This document shows positions 1 to 5,717 of a DNA stretch of 19,040 nt, piece after piece. This DNA comes from Pseudohongiella sp. Lineage in GTDB: Bacteria; Pseudomonadota; Gammaproteobacteria; Pseudomonadales; Pseudohongiellaceae. Location of the stretch: assembly GCA_030652635.1 (NCBI GenBank), contig JAUSPW010000521.1, positions 1-19,040 of the forward strand. Reading direction: 5' to 3'. Under the pieces are notes generated by a model, which saw only the letters and a program-made list of their open reading frames with translations, was not told where the DNA came from and ran no database searches. Every line of letters starts with the position of its first letter. The first letter of the stretch is position 1. A program made the translations under genes and the position numbers.

Positions 1-341
1 GCATACAGAATAATCAGCTTGCTGGCTGTCCTGATTCCCCAAATTGTGTGTGCAGTTTTGAAACCCGCGAAAGCCATGGTATTGCGCCGCTAGACGGAGA
101 CCTCGCGCAGGTAAAGGCCGCCGTTTCACAAATGCCTCGGGCCGTTATCGTCAGCGAAGATGGCAATTATCTTTACGCGGAATTCACCAGTAGCCTGATG
201 GGGTACGTGGATGATGTAGAGTTTCTGGCAGACCCGGTGCAAAACATCGTGCACGTGCGGTCAGCATCACGTTTGGGTTATGGGGATATGGGGGTCAATC
301 GCGCACGCATCGAGATGATCCGCTCACTCATGACGCCCTGA
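1..341 (+). CDS. DUF1499 family protein, C-terminal part (5' end outside window)
   Basis: The reading frame is open from the left edge (first complete codon at base 3) to a TGA at 339-341, so this is the 3' part of a gene that begins upstream. A GTG at 48 should not be taken as the start: the residues before it read LAGCPDSPNCVCS, which is the conserved Pro-Asp-Ser-Pro-Asn-Cys-Val motif near the N-terminus of DUF1499 proteins. The later part (YLYAEFTSSLMGYVDDVEF, then RSASRLGYGDMGVNRARIE) also fits the family, including the typical S-R-x-G-x-x-D-x-G-x-N-R-x-R stretch. The function of DUF1499 is not established; many members carry a lipoprotein or signal sequence, which cannot be seen here. 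It converges on ubiH with an 18-bp overlap of coding ends. Confidence 0.85.
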   Translation, partial: IQNNQLAGCPDSPNCVCSFETRESHGIAPLDGDLAQVKAAVSQMPRAVIVSEDGNYLYAEFTSSLMGYVDDVEFLADPVQNIVHVRSASRLGYGDMGVNRARIEMIRSLMTP

Positions 342-1601
342 AACTGGCCCGATTCGACGATCGGTCATGCCCATGGCCTGCCGGCTGAACCAGCGTTTGG
401 CGGGGGGCAGCAGATCCATTCCCAGCAATCCAATATTGCGCCCAATGGCCAGTAGTGGGTTGCTGTTGGAAAACAGCCGGGTTACCTGGTCACTGAAATA
501 GACCGTCTGTTGTTGATCCCTTTGCTGGCGCTGCACATACTGCTGCAGCCACTGATAGCTTCCAATCATATCGGCTTGGTCCATATCCACGGCGGCAGCG
601 ATCAAGGCTGCCAGCTCGCGCGCATCGCGTAAAGCCAGGTTCAAACCCTGGCCAGCTACCGGATGAAGGGTGTGGGCAACGTTACCCAATAACACGATAC
701 CGGGGCGAATTTGTTCACTGGCAAGTGTCAGGCTCAAGGGGTAAAGCACCCGCTCGCCCACCCGCGTCAGTGTCCCCAGCCGATATCCAAATCGCTGTTG
801 TAATGCTGTCAGAAATGCTGCATCCGGCAACGCCATGATGTCGTCCACTTGCTCGTCAGCCAACGTCCAGACCAAGGCAGCACGGTGCTCGCCGTCAAGA
901 TCGGGCAACGGTAACACGGCCAGCGGGCCGGTATCCGTGAAGCGTTCAAACGCACAGCCCTGATGAGCATGCTCGAAGGATATATTGCTGATCAGCGCAT
1001 GTTGCCCGTAAGGTTTGCGTGTCAGGGCAATCCCCAGCTGATCACACAAGGAAGAACGACCACCATCTGCAATCACCAATAATCGACTGGTGACCTGGAC
1101 TGTGGCCTGCGTGCCGGTATCAACAAGCAGGCTGACGCCCTCTGAGACAGGTTTGGCGTCAACAATCTTGCCTGGCGCATAGACGGCTATGCGTGGACTG
1201 TCCAGCAGGCTGGTGGCGATGACTTGATTAAGGTGTGTGTTTTCAGCAACGTATCCCAAGGCATCCACATGCATTTGATCGCTGTTTAGCCTTGTCGCTC
1301 CAACATGTCCCCTATCCGAGACATGGATATCACGGATGGCGGTTAATCCCGGGGAGAGCTTGTCCCAGAGACCTGCCTGCTGAAATATCTGCCGGCTTCC
1401 CCAGGAAATGGCGGTACTACGCGCATCAAATGGTTTGCCCGCATCGCGCGTATCACTCATCAGTGGTGAACTGTCCACCAGCAAAACTCGCAATGAGCGA
1501 CTGCCCGGCAGAGCGGCCAGCAGCAAGGCAAAACTGCCGCCGACCAGCCCACCGCCAGCAATAACCAGGTCGTAGTGTGTGTGTGGCGAATCAATAAGCA
1601 T
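324..1601 (-). CDS. ubiH: UbiH, FAD-dependent 2-octaprenyl-6-methoxyphenol hydroxylase
   Basis: Flavin monooxygenase of ubiquinone biosynthesis, thought to hydroxylate the aromatic ring of the octaprenyl intermediate at the membrane or Ubi complex. Residue numbers here count from a TTG at 1607. The N-terminus has the Rossmann motif (AGGGLVGGS, 17-25); DARSTAIS (61-68) and IHVSDRGHVG (94-103) match E. coli UbiH closely (IHVSDRGHAG-type), and AFERFTDTGPLAVLPL (219-234) and GNVAHTLHPVAGQGLNLALR (308-327) are the second FAD/NADH motif and ring-hydroxylase signature. Length (about 425) is normal. I chose the ATG at 1601 over the TTG two codons earlier; no strong Shine-Dalgarno decides it. It lies 22 bp after pepP on the same strand, an apparent operon as in E. 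coli. The usual downstream partner ubiI is not present. UbiH rather than UbiI/UbiF is favoured by these motifs and the pepP neighbour. Confidence 0.93.
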   Translation of the reverse strand: MLIDSPHTHYDLVIAGGGLVGGSFALLLAALPGSRSLRVLLVDSSPLMSDTRDAGKPFDARSTAISWGSRQIFQQAGLWDKLSPGLTAIRDIHVSDRGHVGATRLNSDQMHVDALGYVAENTHLNQVIATSLLDSPRIAVYAPGKIVDAKPVSEGVSLLVDTGTQATVQVTSRLLVIADGGRSSLCDQLGIALTRKPYGQHALISNISFEHAHQGCAFERFTDTGPLAVLPLPDLDGEHRAALVWTLADEQVDDIMALPDAAFLTALQQRFGYRLGTLTRVGERVLYPLSLTLASEQIRPGIVLLGNVAHTLHPVAGQGLNLALRDARELAALIAAAVDMDQADMIGSYQWLQQYVQRQQRDQQQTVYFSDQVTRLFSNSNPLLAIGRNIGLLGMDLLPPAKRWFSRQAMGMTDRRIGPVSGRHE

Positions 1602-1623
1602 AGGCAATGCAGTCCGATTCAGT

Positions 1624-3012
1624 TTAGTGAGTGCGCAACGCCATCAAGGCTTCGATTTCATCGGTTGTTTTAGGCACAGCGTGTGTTAAGACGCGATGCC
1701 CAGTGCGCGTGATTAACACATCATCCTCGATACGTATGCCAATGCCTCGCCACTTTTTAGCGACTTTTTTGTTATCCGGTGCGATATAGATTCCCGGCTC
1801 AATAGTCATCACCATGCCGGCTTCAAGTGGCCGCGATGCGCCCGCTTTTTGGTAGGCCCCCGCATCGTGAACATCGATGCCCAGCCAGTGGCTGGCGCCG
1901 TGCATATAAAAATCACGATAGGCACCGGATTTGATCAAGTCCGCCGGCTTACCTGTTAACAGCCCCAAGGCCACCAAGCCCTCGGTAATCACTTTGACCG
2001 TGACGTTATGAACTTCATCGCGGATCACGCCCGGACGCATGAGCGCAATGGCGTCGAGCTGCGCCTTCAGCACCACATCGTACAAGGCTTTTTGTTCTTT
2101 GCTGAAACGGCCGCTGACCGGGAACGTACGGGTAATGTCAGCTGCGTAGTATTCAAACTCGCAACCGGCATCAATTAATACCAGATCACCACTACGCAAG
2201 GGCTGGTTGTTGGTGATGTAATGCAGAATGCAGGCATTGGCGCCGGCCGCAACAATACTGTTATAGGCTGGTGCACGGCTGCCGGACATCATAAATTCAT
2301 GCAGCAGCTCCGCTTCCAGATGATATTCATAACGACCCGCGTGGGCGGCCAACATGGCGCGTTTGTGAGCGCGTGCGGAAATATCAGCCGCTTGCTGCAT
2401 CAACGCTATTTCACCTTTACTCTTGAACAGACGCATTTCATGTATCAGCGGATCGAGCGCCACAAACTCGGTTGGCGGCCTTGCGCCTTGTCGGACTTTA
2501 GCGCGCACGGTTTTAAGCCATCCCATCACGCGCTCGTCAAAGCTGGCGTCTTTACCCATACATGAGTAAATGCGCTCACAGCCATCCATCAGGCCTGGCA
2601 GAATCCGATCAATATCCGTGATCGAATAGGCCTCATCAATCAACAAAGTTGATTTTGCTTGTTGTGGCCCGGTCAGGATGCCTGTCCACAGTTCTTTGGT
2701 TTTATCTTTGGGTTGGCAAAACAGCACAACTTCACCTTGTGAACGGCCGGGAATCAGCACCAGCACCGCATCATCTTCAGTAAATGCACTCAGGTAATAA
2801 AAGTCACTGTCCTGGCGGTATGTGTATTCCGTGTCGTGACTACGTGTGCGTTGCGGCGCTGCAGATAACAGCGCGATACTGTTCTTTTTTATCCTGGACA
2901 TCAGTGTGCGGCGCCGGAGTGCGGCCTCTTCATACAGCGCTGTGCCGGTCAACATGGATTTCATCACATCCACTGATTTAATTGATTGAGTCACATTTGT
3001 CTGTTTTGCCAT
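1624..3012 (-). CDS. pepP: PepP, Xaa-Pro aminopeptidase (aminopeptidase P)
   Basis: Cytosolic metallopeptidase that removes an N-terminal residue preceding proline. 462 residues, against about 441 in E. coli. The N-terminal creatinase-like domain includes SHDTEYTYRQDSDFYYLSAF (58-77). The C-terminal pita-bread domain retains all five dinuclear metal ligands in family order: D281 (LIDAGCE), D292 (ADITRTFP), H375 (HGASHWLG), E405 (TIEPGIY) and E429 (IRIEDD); the catalytic-loop histidine is in VHD at 381-383. The ATG at 3012 gives about 20 extra N-terminal residues compared with the E. coli protein; in-frame ATGs at codons 17 and 20 are alternatives, but only 3012 has an upstream AGGTG, 10 bases away. 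It is the first gene of a pepP-ubiH pair and diverges from the zapA block. The UPF0149 (ygfB) gene that often precedes pepP is missing. Confidence 0.95.
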   Translation of the reverse strand: MAKQTNVTQSIKSVDVMKSMLTGTALYEEAALRRRTLMSRIKKNSIALLSAAPQRTRSHDTEYTYRQDSDFYYLSAFTEDDAVLVLIPGRSQGEVVLFCQPKDKTKELWTGILTGPQQAKSTLLIDEAYSITDIDRILPGLMDGCERIYSCMGKDASFDERVMGWLKTVRAKVRQGARPPTEFVALDPLIHEMRLFKSKGEIALMQQAADISARAHKRAMLAAHAGRYEYHLEAELLHEFMMSGSRAPAYNSIVAAGANACILHYITNNQPLRSGDLVLIDAGCEFEYYAADITRTFPVSGRFSKEQKALYDVVLKAQLDAIALMRPGVIRDEVHNVTVKVITEGLVALGLLTGKPADLIKSGAYRDFYMHGASHWLGIDVHDAGAYQKAGASRPLEAGMVMTIEPGIYIAPDNKKVAKKWRGIGIRIEDDVLITRTGHRVLTHAVPKTTDEIEALMALRTH

Positions 3013-3070
3013 ACACGTCTTTACACCTGTCTACCGTTTTAAAGTGAATGTTCTATCACTACTTATTGCT

Positions 3071-3110
3071 ATAACGCCTTTTTTTATTGGGAGTTTTTGT
3101 CTGGCGTTAT
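3071..3110. repeat. 8-bp inverted repeat in the pepP/zapA-block divergent region
   Basis: ATAACGCC at 3071-3078 and GGCGTTAT at 3103-3110 are exact inverted copies whose starts are 32 bp apart, about three helical turns, so both arms would face the same side of DNA. The right arm ends on the first base of the -35 element at 3110. This looks like a possible operator rather than a terminator, because the 24-base loop is long. No regulator can be named. Confidence 0.45.
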
Positions 3111-3138
3111 TGACCGTCCCATAACACGTGACTATAGT
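3110..3138 (+). promoter_or_regulatory. Sigma70 promoter for the coiled-coil gene / zapA / 6S block
   Basis: TTGACC at 3110-3115 and TATAGT at 3133-3138 are separated by exactly 17 bases, a near-consensus sigma70 promoter. Transcription would start near 3145, about 27 bases before the ATG at 3172. A second inverted repeat, TGACCGT (3111-3117) and ACGGTCA (3140-3146), encloses the promoter almost exactly and may be an operator. Confidence 0.7.
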
Positions 3139-3171
3139 AACGGTCACATCCGACTCAGCGTATTTATTGAA

Positions 3172-3387
3172 ATGACCGACGATCAGTTCAACACACTTGA
3201 TGAAAAAATCACGGCGCTGATTGCCTTGTGTGCTGCTATGAAGCAGGAAAATCAACTGCTCAGGGCTGGGCAGCATAACTGGCAAACGGAACGCCAGCAA
3301 CTGCTGGAGAACAACCGTCAGGCCAAGGTGCGTCTTGAATCCGTGCTGAGTCGCCTGCGATCAATGGAACAATCCCCGAGCGCTTGA
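3172..3387 (+). CDS. Small coiled-coil protein upstream of ZapA (TIGR02449-like, ZapB-like)
   Basis: A 71-residue protein starting MTDDQFNTLDEKITALIALC and continuing as heptad-like charged and hydrophobic repeats (KQENQLLRAGQHNWQTERQQ), which predicts one long coiled coil. Small coiled-coil proteins of this kind (the TIGR02449 family, as I recall it) are encoded just before zapA in many gammaproteobacteria. A link to division is inferred from context and ZapB-like form only. The frame is open further upstream to a GTG at 3097, but that would begin before the promoter's -10 box, so the ATG at 3172 is chosen; it has no clear Shine-Dalgarno. Its TGA ends one base before the zapA ATG, so the two are probably translationally coupled. 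Confidence 0.8.
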   Translation: MTDDQFNTLDEKITALIALCAAMKQENQLLRAGQHNWQTERQQLLENNRQAKVRLESVLSRLRSMEQSPSA

Positions 3388-3388
3388 T

Positions 3389-3715
3389 ATGAGCAATTCC
3401 CTGGAAGCCGCCAGCACGGTTGTTGTCAAAATACTGGATCGTGAATACCAGATCAGTTGTCCGCCCTCTGAGCAGGATGCACTGTTCAAATCTGCTCGCC
3501 ATCTTGATGAAAACATGAGGAAAATCAAGACCCGTGGCACGATTCACGGGCTTGAGAAAATTTCTGTGATGGCGGCTCTCAACATTACTCATGAGCTGCT
3601 TCAGAAAAATCGCCAGATTAACGAGTCCCGCCAGAGCACTGCGCAGCAGATCAAATTCCTCGAAGATAAAGTTGAGCGAGCGCTGCAAAACTTCCGTCAG
3701 ATCGAACTTCAGTAG
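3389..3715 (+). CDS. zapA: ZapA, FtsZ-ring-associated cell division protein
   Basis: ZapA binds FtsZ and cross-links protofilaments at the mid-cell ring. The 108-residue product has the two usual parts: an N-terminal globular domain (VVVKILDREYQISCPPSEQD, 11-30, followed by LFKSARHLDENMRKI) and a C-terminal coiled coil from about residue 55 (GLEKISVMAALNITHELLQK) that mediates dimer and tetramer formation. Length and motifs match the family. The ATG at 3389 follows the preceding TGA by a single base, indicating coupling to the small coiled-coil gene. Immediately downstream comes the 6S RNA gene and then the folate gene, the same zapA-ssrS-fau order seen in E. coli and Pseudomonas, which supports the assignment independently of the protein. 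Confidence 0.93.
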   Translation: MSNSLEAASTVVVKILDREYQISCPPSEQDALFKSARHLDENMRKIKTRGTIHGLEKISVMAALNITHELLQKNRQINESRQSTAQQIKFLEDKVERALQNFRQIELQ

Positions 3716-3748
3716 ATATTTTCTATCGATCGGCTGATTCAAGTTGTA

Positions 3749-3754
3749 TATACT
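3749..3754 (+). promoter_or_regulatory. -10 element of the 6S RNA promoter
   Basis: TATACT lies 7 bases before the proposed 5' end of 6S RNA. No good -35 is seen at 16-18 bases upstream (the sequence there is ATCGATCG-like), so the 6S gene may rely on an extended or activated promoter, or on processing of a zapA transcript as well. Confidence 0.5.
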
Positions 3755-3760
3755 GGTTCT

Positions 3761-3942
3761 ACAGTTACCTGGGGTGAGCGCCAGCTGAAGGTGTCCTTGA
3801 GCCGATATTCAAAACCCCGGAGGCTCCTTGATAGATGTTGTTGTGCATGTCCGCCTGACGGAAAGCCTTATACATCGCTGGAGCCACCACCTGAGCCTTT
3901 GGGTTCAGGGCTAATTCGGCAGCGTCATTCCGGGTGACTTCC
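3761..3942 (+). ncRNA. ssrS: 6S RNA (SsrS)
   Basis: 6S RNA mimics an open promoter and binds sigma70 RNA polymerase, damping transcription in stationary phase. The stretch between zapA and the folate gene carries the recognisable conserved pieces: CCTTGAGCCGATATT on the 5' side (3796-3810), GCATGTCCG...CGGAAAGCCTTA around the terminal loop, and CACCTGAGCCTTTGGGTTC on the 3' side. The closing stem can be built by eye: GTTACCTGG (3764-3772) pairs along all nine positions, with two G-U pairs, with CCGGGTGAC (3930-3938). The length of about 180 bases is typical. Ends are estimated from the -10 box and the stem. The position between zapA and the cyclo-ligase gene is the classical one. Confidence 0.92.
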
Positions 3943-3950
3943 ATTCTTGA

Positions 3951-3967
3951 TACTCGAGCGTCGAGTA
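3951..3967 (+). terminator. Hairpin just after 6S RNA
   Basis: TACTCGA (3951-3957) and TCGAGTA (3961-3967) form a perfect 7-bp stem with a GCG loop, 9 bases after the 6S 3' end and 21 bases before the cyclo-ligase ATG. It is followed by AACATTTTCC, a poor U-tract, so it may be a leaky terminator or a boundary for 3' trimming that still allows read-through into the folate gene. Confidence 0.5.
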
Positions 3968-3987
3968 AACATTTTCCAGACTTACGC

Positions 3988-4590
3988 ATGTCGCCAGACA
4001 GTCAACTCACTCGCCAGCAATCTCGTCGTCACGCGCTGAATCAACGTCGCAAACTGTCCTATTTCCAGCAAAAAGCAGCTGAATCCGCGCTGTGTCGCCG
4101 CGTTCGGCGCTTTCCCGTCTACCGTCAGGCCAGAACCATCAGTATTTATCTGTCCTTAGCCAGCGAAATGGGTACAGCTGCTTTATTGAGGATGGCTGAG
4201 CGCGATGGCAAGTGTTGTTATGTGCCAGTCTTGCATCCCTTGCAACCACATCAGATGGAATTTGTTCGCTACCGTGCAGGAGACCGGTTGCAGCGCAACC
4301 ACTGGGGGATTGCAGAGCCTTCATTGGGTATACGGACCCGGCTTGCCGCCAGGCAGTTTGATCTGGTGATGATGCCACTGGTGGCCTTTGATCAGGCTGG
4401 CCATCGCTTGGGCATGGGGCAGGGGTTTTATGACCGTGCGTTTGCATTTCGCAGACATTCACAAGGCAAACCGTTCCTGCTTGGCTTAGCCCATGAATGC
4501 CAACAGGCTTTATATCCTCTGAAGGCGCAGCCCTGGGATGTTGATATGGATGCCGTTGCAACACCCGCTCGTATTATCCGCTTCAGCTAA
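3988..4590 (+). CDS. fau: 5-formyltetrahydrofolate cyclo-ligase
   Basis: Converts 5-formyltetrahydrofolate to 5,10-methenyltetrahydrofolate with ATP. The 200-residue protein has the basic N-terminal helix (RQQSRRHALNQRRKL), the GIAEP segment (107-111), the signature loop LGMGQGFYDR (141-150; usual form GxGxGYYDR) and the C-terminal DVDMDAVATP (184-193). The frame is open back to an ATG at 3934, but that falls inside the 6S RNA closing stem, so the ATG at 3988 is taken as the start; there is no strong Shine-Dalgarno. In E. coli the homologous gene (ygfA/fau) is co-transcribed with 6S RNA and linked to persister formation; the same read-through is likely here. It converges on, and directly abuts, a tiny minus-strand gene at 4591. 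Confidence 0.9.
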   Translation: MSPDSQLTRQQSRRHALNQRRKLSYFQQKAAESALCRRVRRFPVYRQARTISIYLSLASEMGTAALLRMAERDGKCCYVPVLHPLQPHQMEFVRYRAGDRLQRNHWGIAEPSLGIRTRLAARQFDLVMMPLVAFDQAGHRLGMGQGFYDRAFAFRRHSQGKPFLLGLAHECQQALYPLKAQPWDVDMDAVATPARIIRFS

Positions 4591-4683
4591 TTACAACAAT
4601 CCGCTTTGCGCCACTCCACTGATTACAACACTGAGTGCAAACAGGAATATCACCACCGTAATCATGTCGGGTTTGCGTTTCAT
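4591..4683 (-). CDS. 30-residue single-pass membrane peptide
   Basis: An ATG at 4683 opens a 30-codon frame ending in TAA at 4591-4593. The peptide begins MKRKPDMITVVIFLFALSVV and ends ISGVAQSGLL: a basic N-terminus followed by about 17 hydrophobic residues (8-24), i.e. one transmembrane helix with the N-terminus inside. Support for a real gene is a near-consensus promoter 40 bp upstream on the same strand (TTGACT, 17 bases, CTTAAT), an AAGAG 7 bases before the ATG, and an exact fit against the end of the cyclo-ligase gene. I have an unverified recollection of similar K-R-K-P-D membrane peptides near this locus in other gammaproteobacteria. No function can be assigned. It could also be a chance frame. 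Confidence 0.6.
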   Translation of the reverse strand: MKRKPDMITVVIFLFALSVVISGVAQSGLL

Positions 4684-4884
4684 GGGGCAGCTCTTTTAAT
4701 TAATTATTTTGTTTTCCAGTTAATTAAGATCTTAATCTGATAGAGAGTCAAGAAAAGCGTCCTAAGGCACTGAAGAATATTATAAATATATCTCTTTAAC
4801 AATTATATTGATGGTTTTTTATACAACTTTTCTTATGGAACGGAGCCAAACGATAAAAAATCCTTCTTGATCGCACAACAAATA
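4684..4884. other. AT-rich spacer between the peptide gene and the imuA operator
   Basis: Besides the minus-strand promoter and palindrome above, this stretch is strongly AT-rich, with TTAATTAA repeats near 4696-4727 and a run of A/T from about 4778 to 4830. I see no further coding frame, RNA or terminator with a convincing stem. The composition may simply favour promoter opening. Confidence 0.5.
4723..4751 (-). promoter_or_regulatory. Promoter of the 30-residue peptide gene, with palindrome at its -10
   Basis: Read on the minus strand, TTGACT (4751-4746) and CTTAAT (4728-4723) are 17 bases apart; transcription would start about 33 bases before the ATG at 4683. The -10 is half of a perfect 14-bp palindrome, ATTAAGATCTTAAT (4723-4736), a possible operator. 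Confidence 0.45.
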
Positions 4885-4895
4885 CTGTATAGATT
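4867..4895 (+). promoter_or_regulatory. Likely sigma70 promoter of imuA-imuB
   Basis: TTGATC (4867-4872) and TAGATT (4890-4895) are 17 bases apart; the -10 lies inside the first LexA box, so bound LexA would block RNA polymerase. The -10 matches only 4 of 6 consensus bases, and TATACA at 4913-4918 is an alternative lying inside the second box. Confidence 0.4.
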
Positions 4896-4900
4896 TACAT
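4885..4900. promoter_or_regulatory. LexA box 1 upstream of imuA
   Basis: CTGTATAGATTTACAT fits the CTGT-N8-ACAG LexA (SOS) consensus with one deviation in the last base; the flanking TA before it extends the match to TACTGT. Confidence 0.75.
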
Positions 4901-4903
4901 GTA

Positions 4904-4919
4904 CTGACTTTATATACAG
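4904..4919. promoter_or_regulatory. LexA box 2 upstream of imuA
   Basis: CTGACTTTATATACAG matches CTGT-N8-ACAG except for one base in the left half. It starts 19 bp after box 1, nearly two helical turns, so two LexA dimers could bind on the same face. It ends 20 bp before the imuA ATG. Confidence 0.75.
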
Positions 4920-4939
4920 CAATTTGCGCCGGAGCTCCC

Positions 4940-5710
4940 ATGATTTTCCCAGATAGCCCGCTCAACAAACCAGAGGACAAAGTTCAGCAGTTGCTGGCTG
5001 AAACACCCGGCTTATGGCGAGGAAATCATCCGCACAACACAAGCGTGACTCATGTTGGACGACAATATTCATCACGATCAGTCAGTCCGGGTCTAGTCGA
5101 TTTATTTGGTGCCCCAGAGCGGCATAGCGAGCTCGACAGCCATTCCGTTTCGACACAAAGCACGGGATTCAGTGCGCTGGACCAGCTGCTGCCAGGCGGA
5201 GGATGGCCAACGAGTGGGCTGGTGGAAATCGTCAGTCGGCACAAAGCGATTGGGGAGCTGCAGTTACTCATGCCGTTACTGCGCATGCGCAGCCATCAGC
5301 CGCAATCCCTGTTATGGATAACGCCTCCTTACCAGCTTCATGGTCCAGCACTGGCACAATCAGGCATCAACATTCGTAACAGCTTTGTTATTCCTGCACA
5401 AACTCGTTGCAACAATGCCTTATGGAGCATTGAAAAGGCACTGCAGTCTACTGAGTGCGGCATGGTGCTGGCGTGGCAGAACTGGCTGGGAGGGCGCGTC
5501 ATTCGCCGGCTGCAAATGGCAGCCAGCGAAGGTAAAACACTTGGTGTTTTGTTCCACCAACGGCCCACGCCCCACTCACCCGCAACGCTGCAATTAGAGC
5601 TCAGTGCAGCCCCGGACTCAGATGATGGCCACAGGCAGATAGGCATCAGACTCCTGCGCGCCAAAGGCAGCCATCGCCAGGGCGAAATAAGGCTGCGCCT
5701 GCCTGGTTAA
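4940..5710 (+). CDS. imuA: ImuA, RecA/SulA-like SOS mutasome accessory protein
   Basis: ImuA is the RecA-related partner of the ImuB-DnaE2 translesion system; it is thought to help recruit or modulate the mutasome at damaged DNA. The 256-residue product has the family hallmarks: TGFSALDQLLPGGGWPTSGL (75-94), a RecA-fold core with EIVSRHKAIGELQLLMPLLR (96-115) where RecA would have its Walker A loop, here degenerate and lacking GKT, and LLWITPPYQLHGPALAQSGI (124-143). The first 65 residues are poorly conserved and polar. The ATG at 4940 is preceded by CCGGAG at good spacing. Two LexA boxes sit just upstream and imuB follows after 7 bp, giving a damage-inducible imuA-imuB operon. The family is sometimes annotated as 'translesion DNA synthesis-associated protein ImuA' or SulA-like. 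Confidence 0.9.
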   Translation: MIFPDSPLNKPEDKVQQLLAETPGLWRGNHPHNTSVTHVGRQYSSRSVSPGLVDLFGAPERHSELDSHSVSTQSTGFSALDQLLPGGGWPTSGLVEIVSRHKAIGELQLLMPLLRMRSHQPQSLLWITPPYQLHGPALAQSGINIRNSFVIPAQTRCNNALWSIEKALQSTECGMVLAWQNWLGGRVIRRLQMAASEGKTLGVLFHQRPTPHSPATLQLELSAAPDSDDGHRQIGIRLLRAKGSHRQGEIRLRLPG

Positions 5711-5717
5711 TGTTCTC

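Noticed and set aside
3260..3742. 160-codon minus-strand open frame opposite zapA
   Set aside because: Antisense shadow of zapA and the small coiled-coil gene, both of which have family matches.
3934..3987. In-frame upstream ATG for the cyclo-ligase at 3934
   Set aside because: It lies in the 3' arm of the 6S RNA closing stem and adds residues unlike the family; the ATG at 3988 fits.
3765..3989. 74-codon minus-strand open frame over the 6S gene
   Set aside because: It covers almost exactly the structured 6S RNA, whose inverted repeats keep both strands open by chance; no family resemblance.
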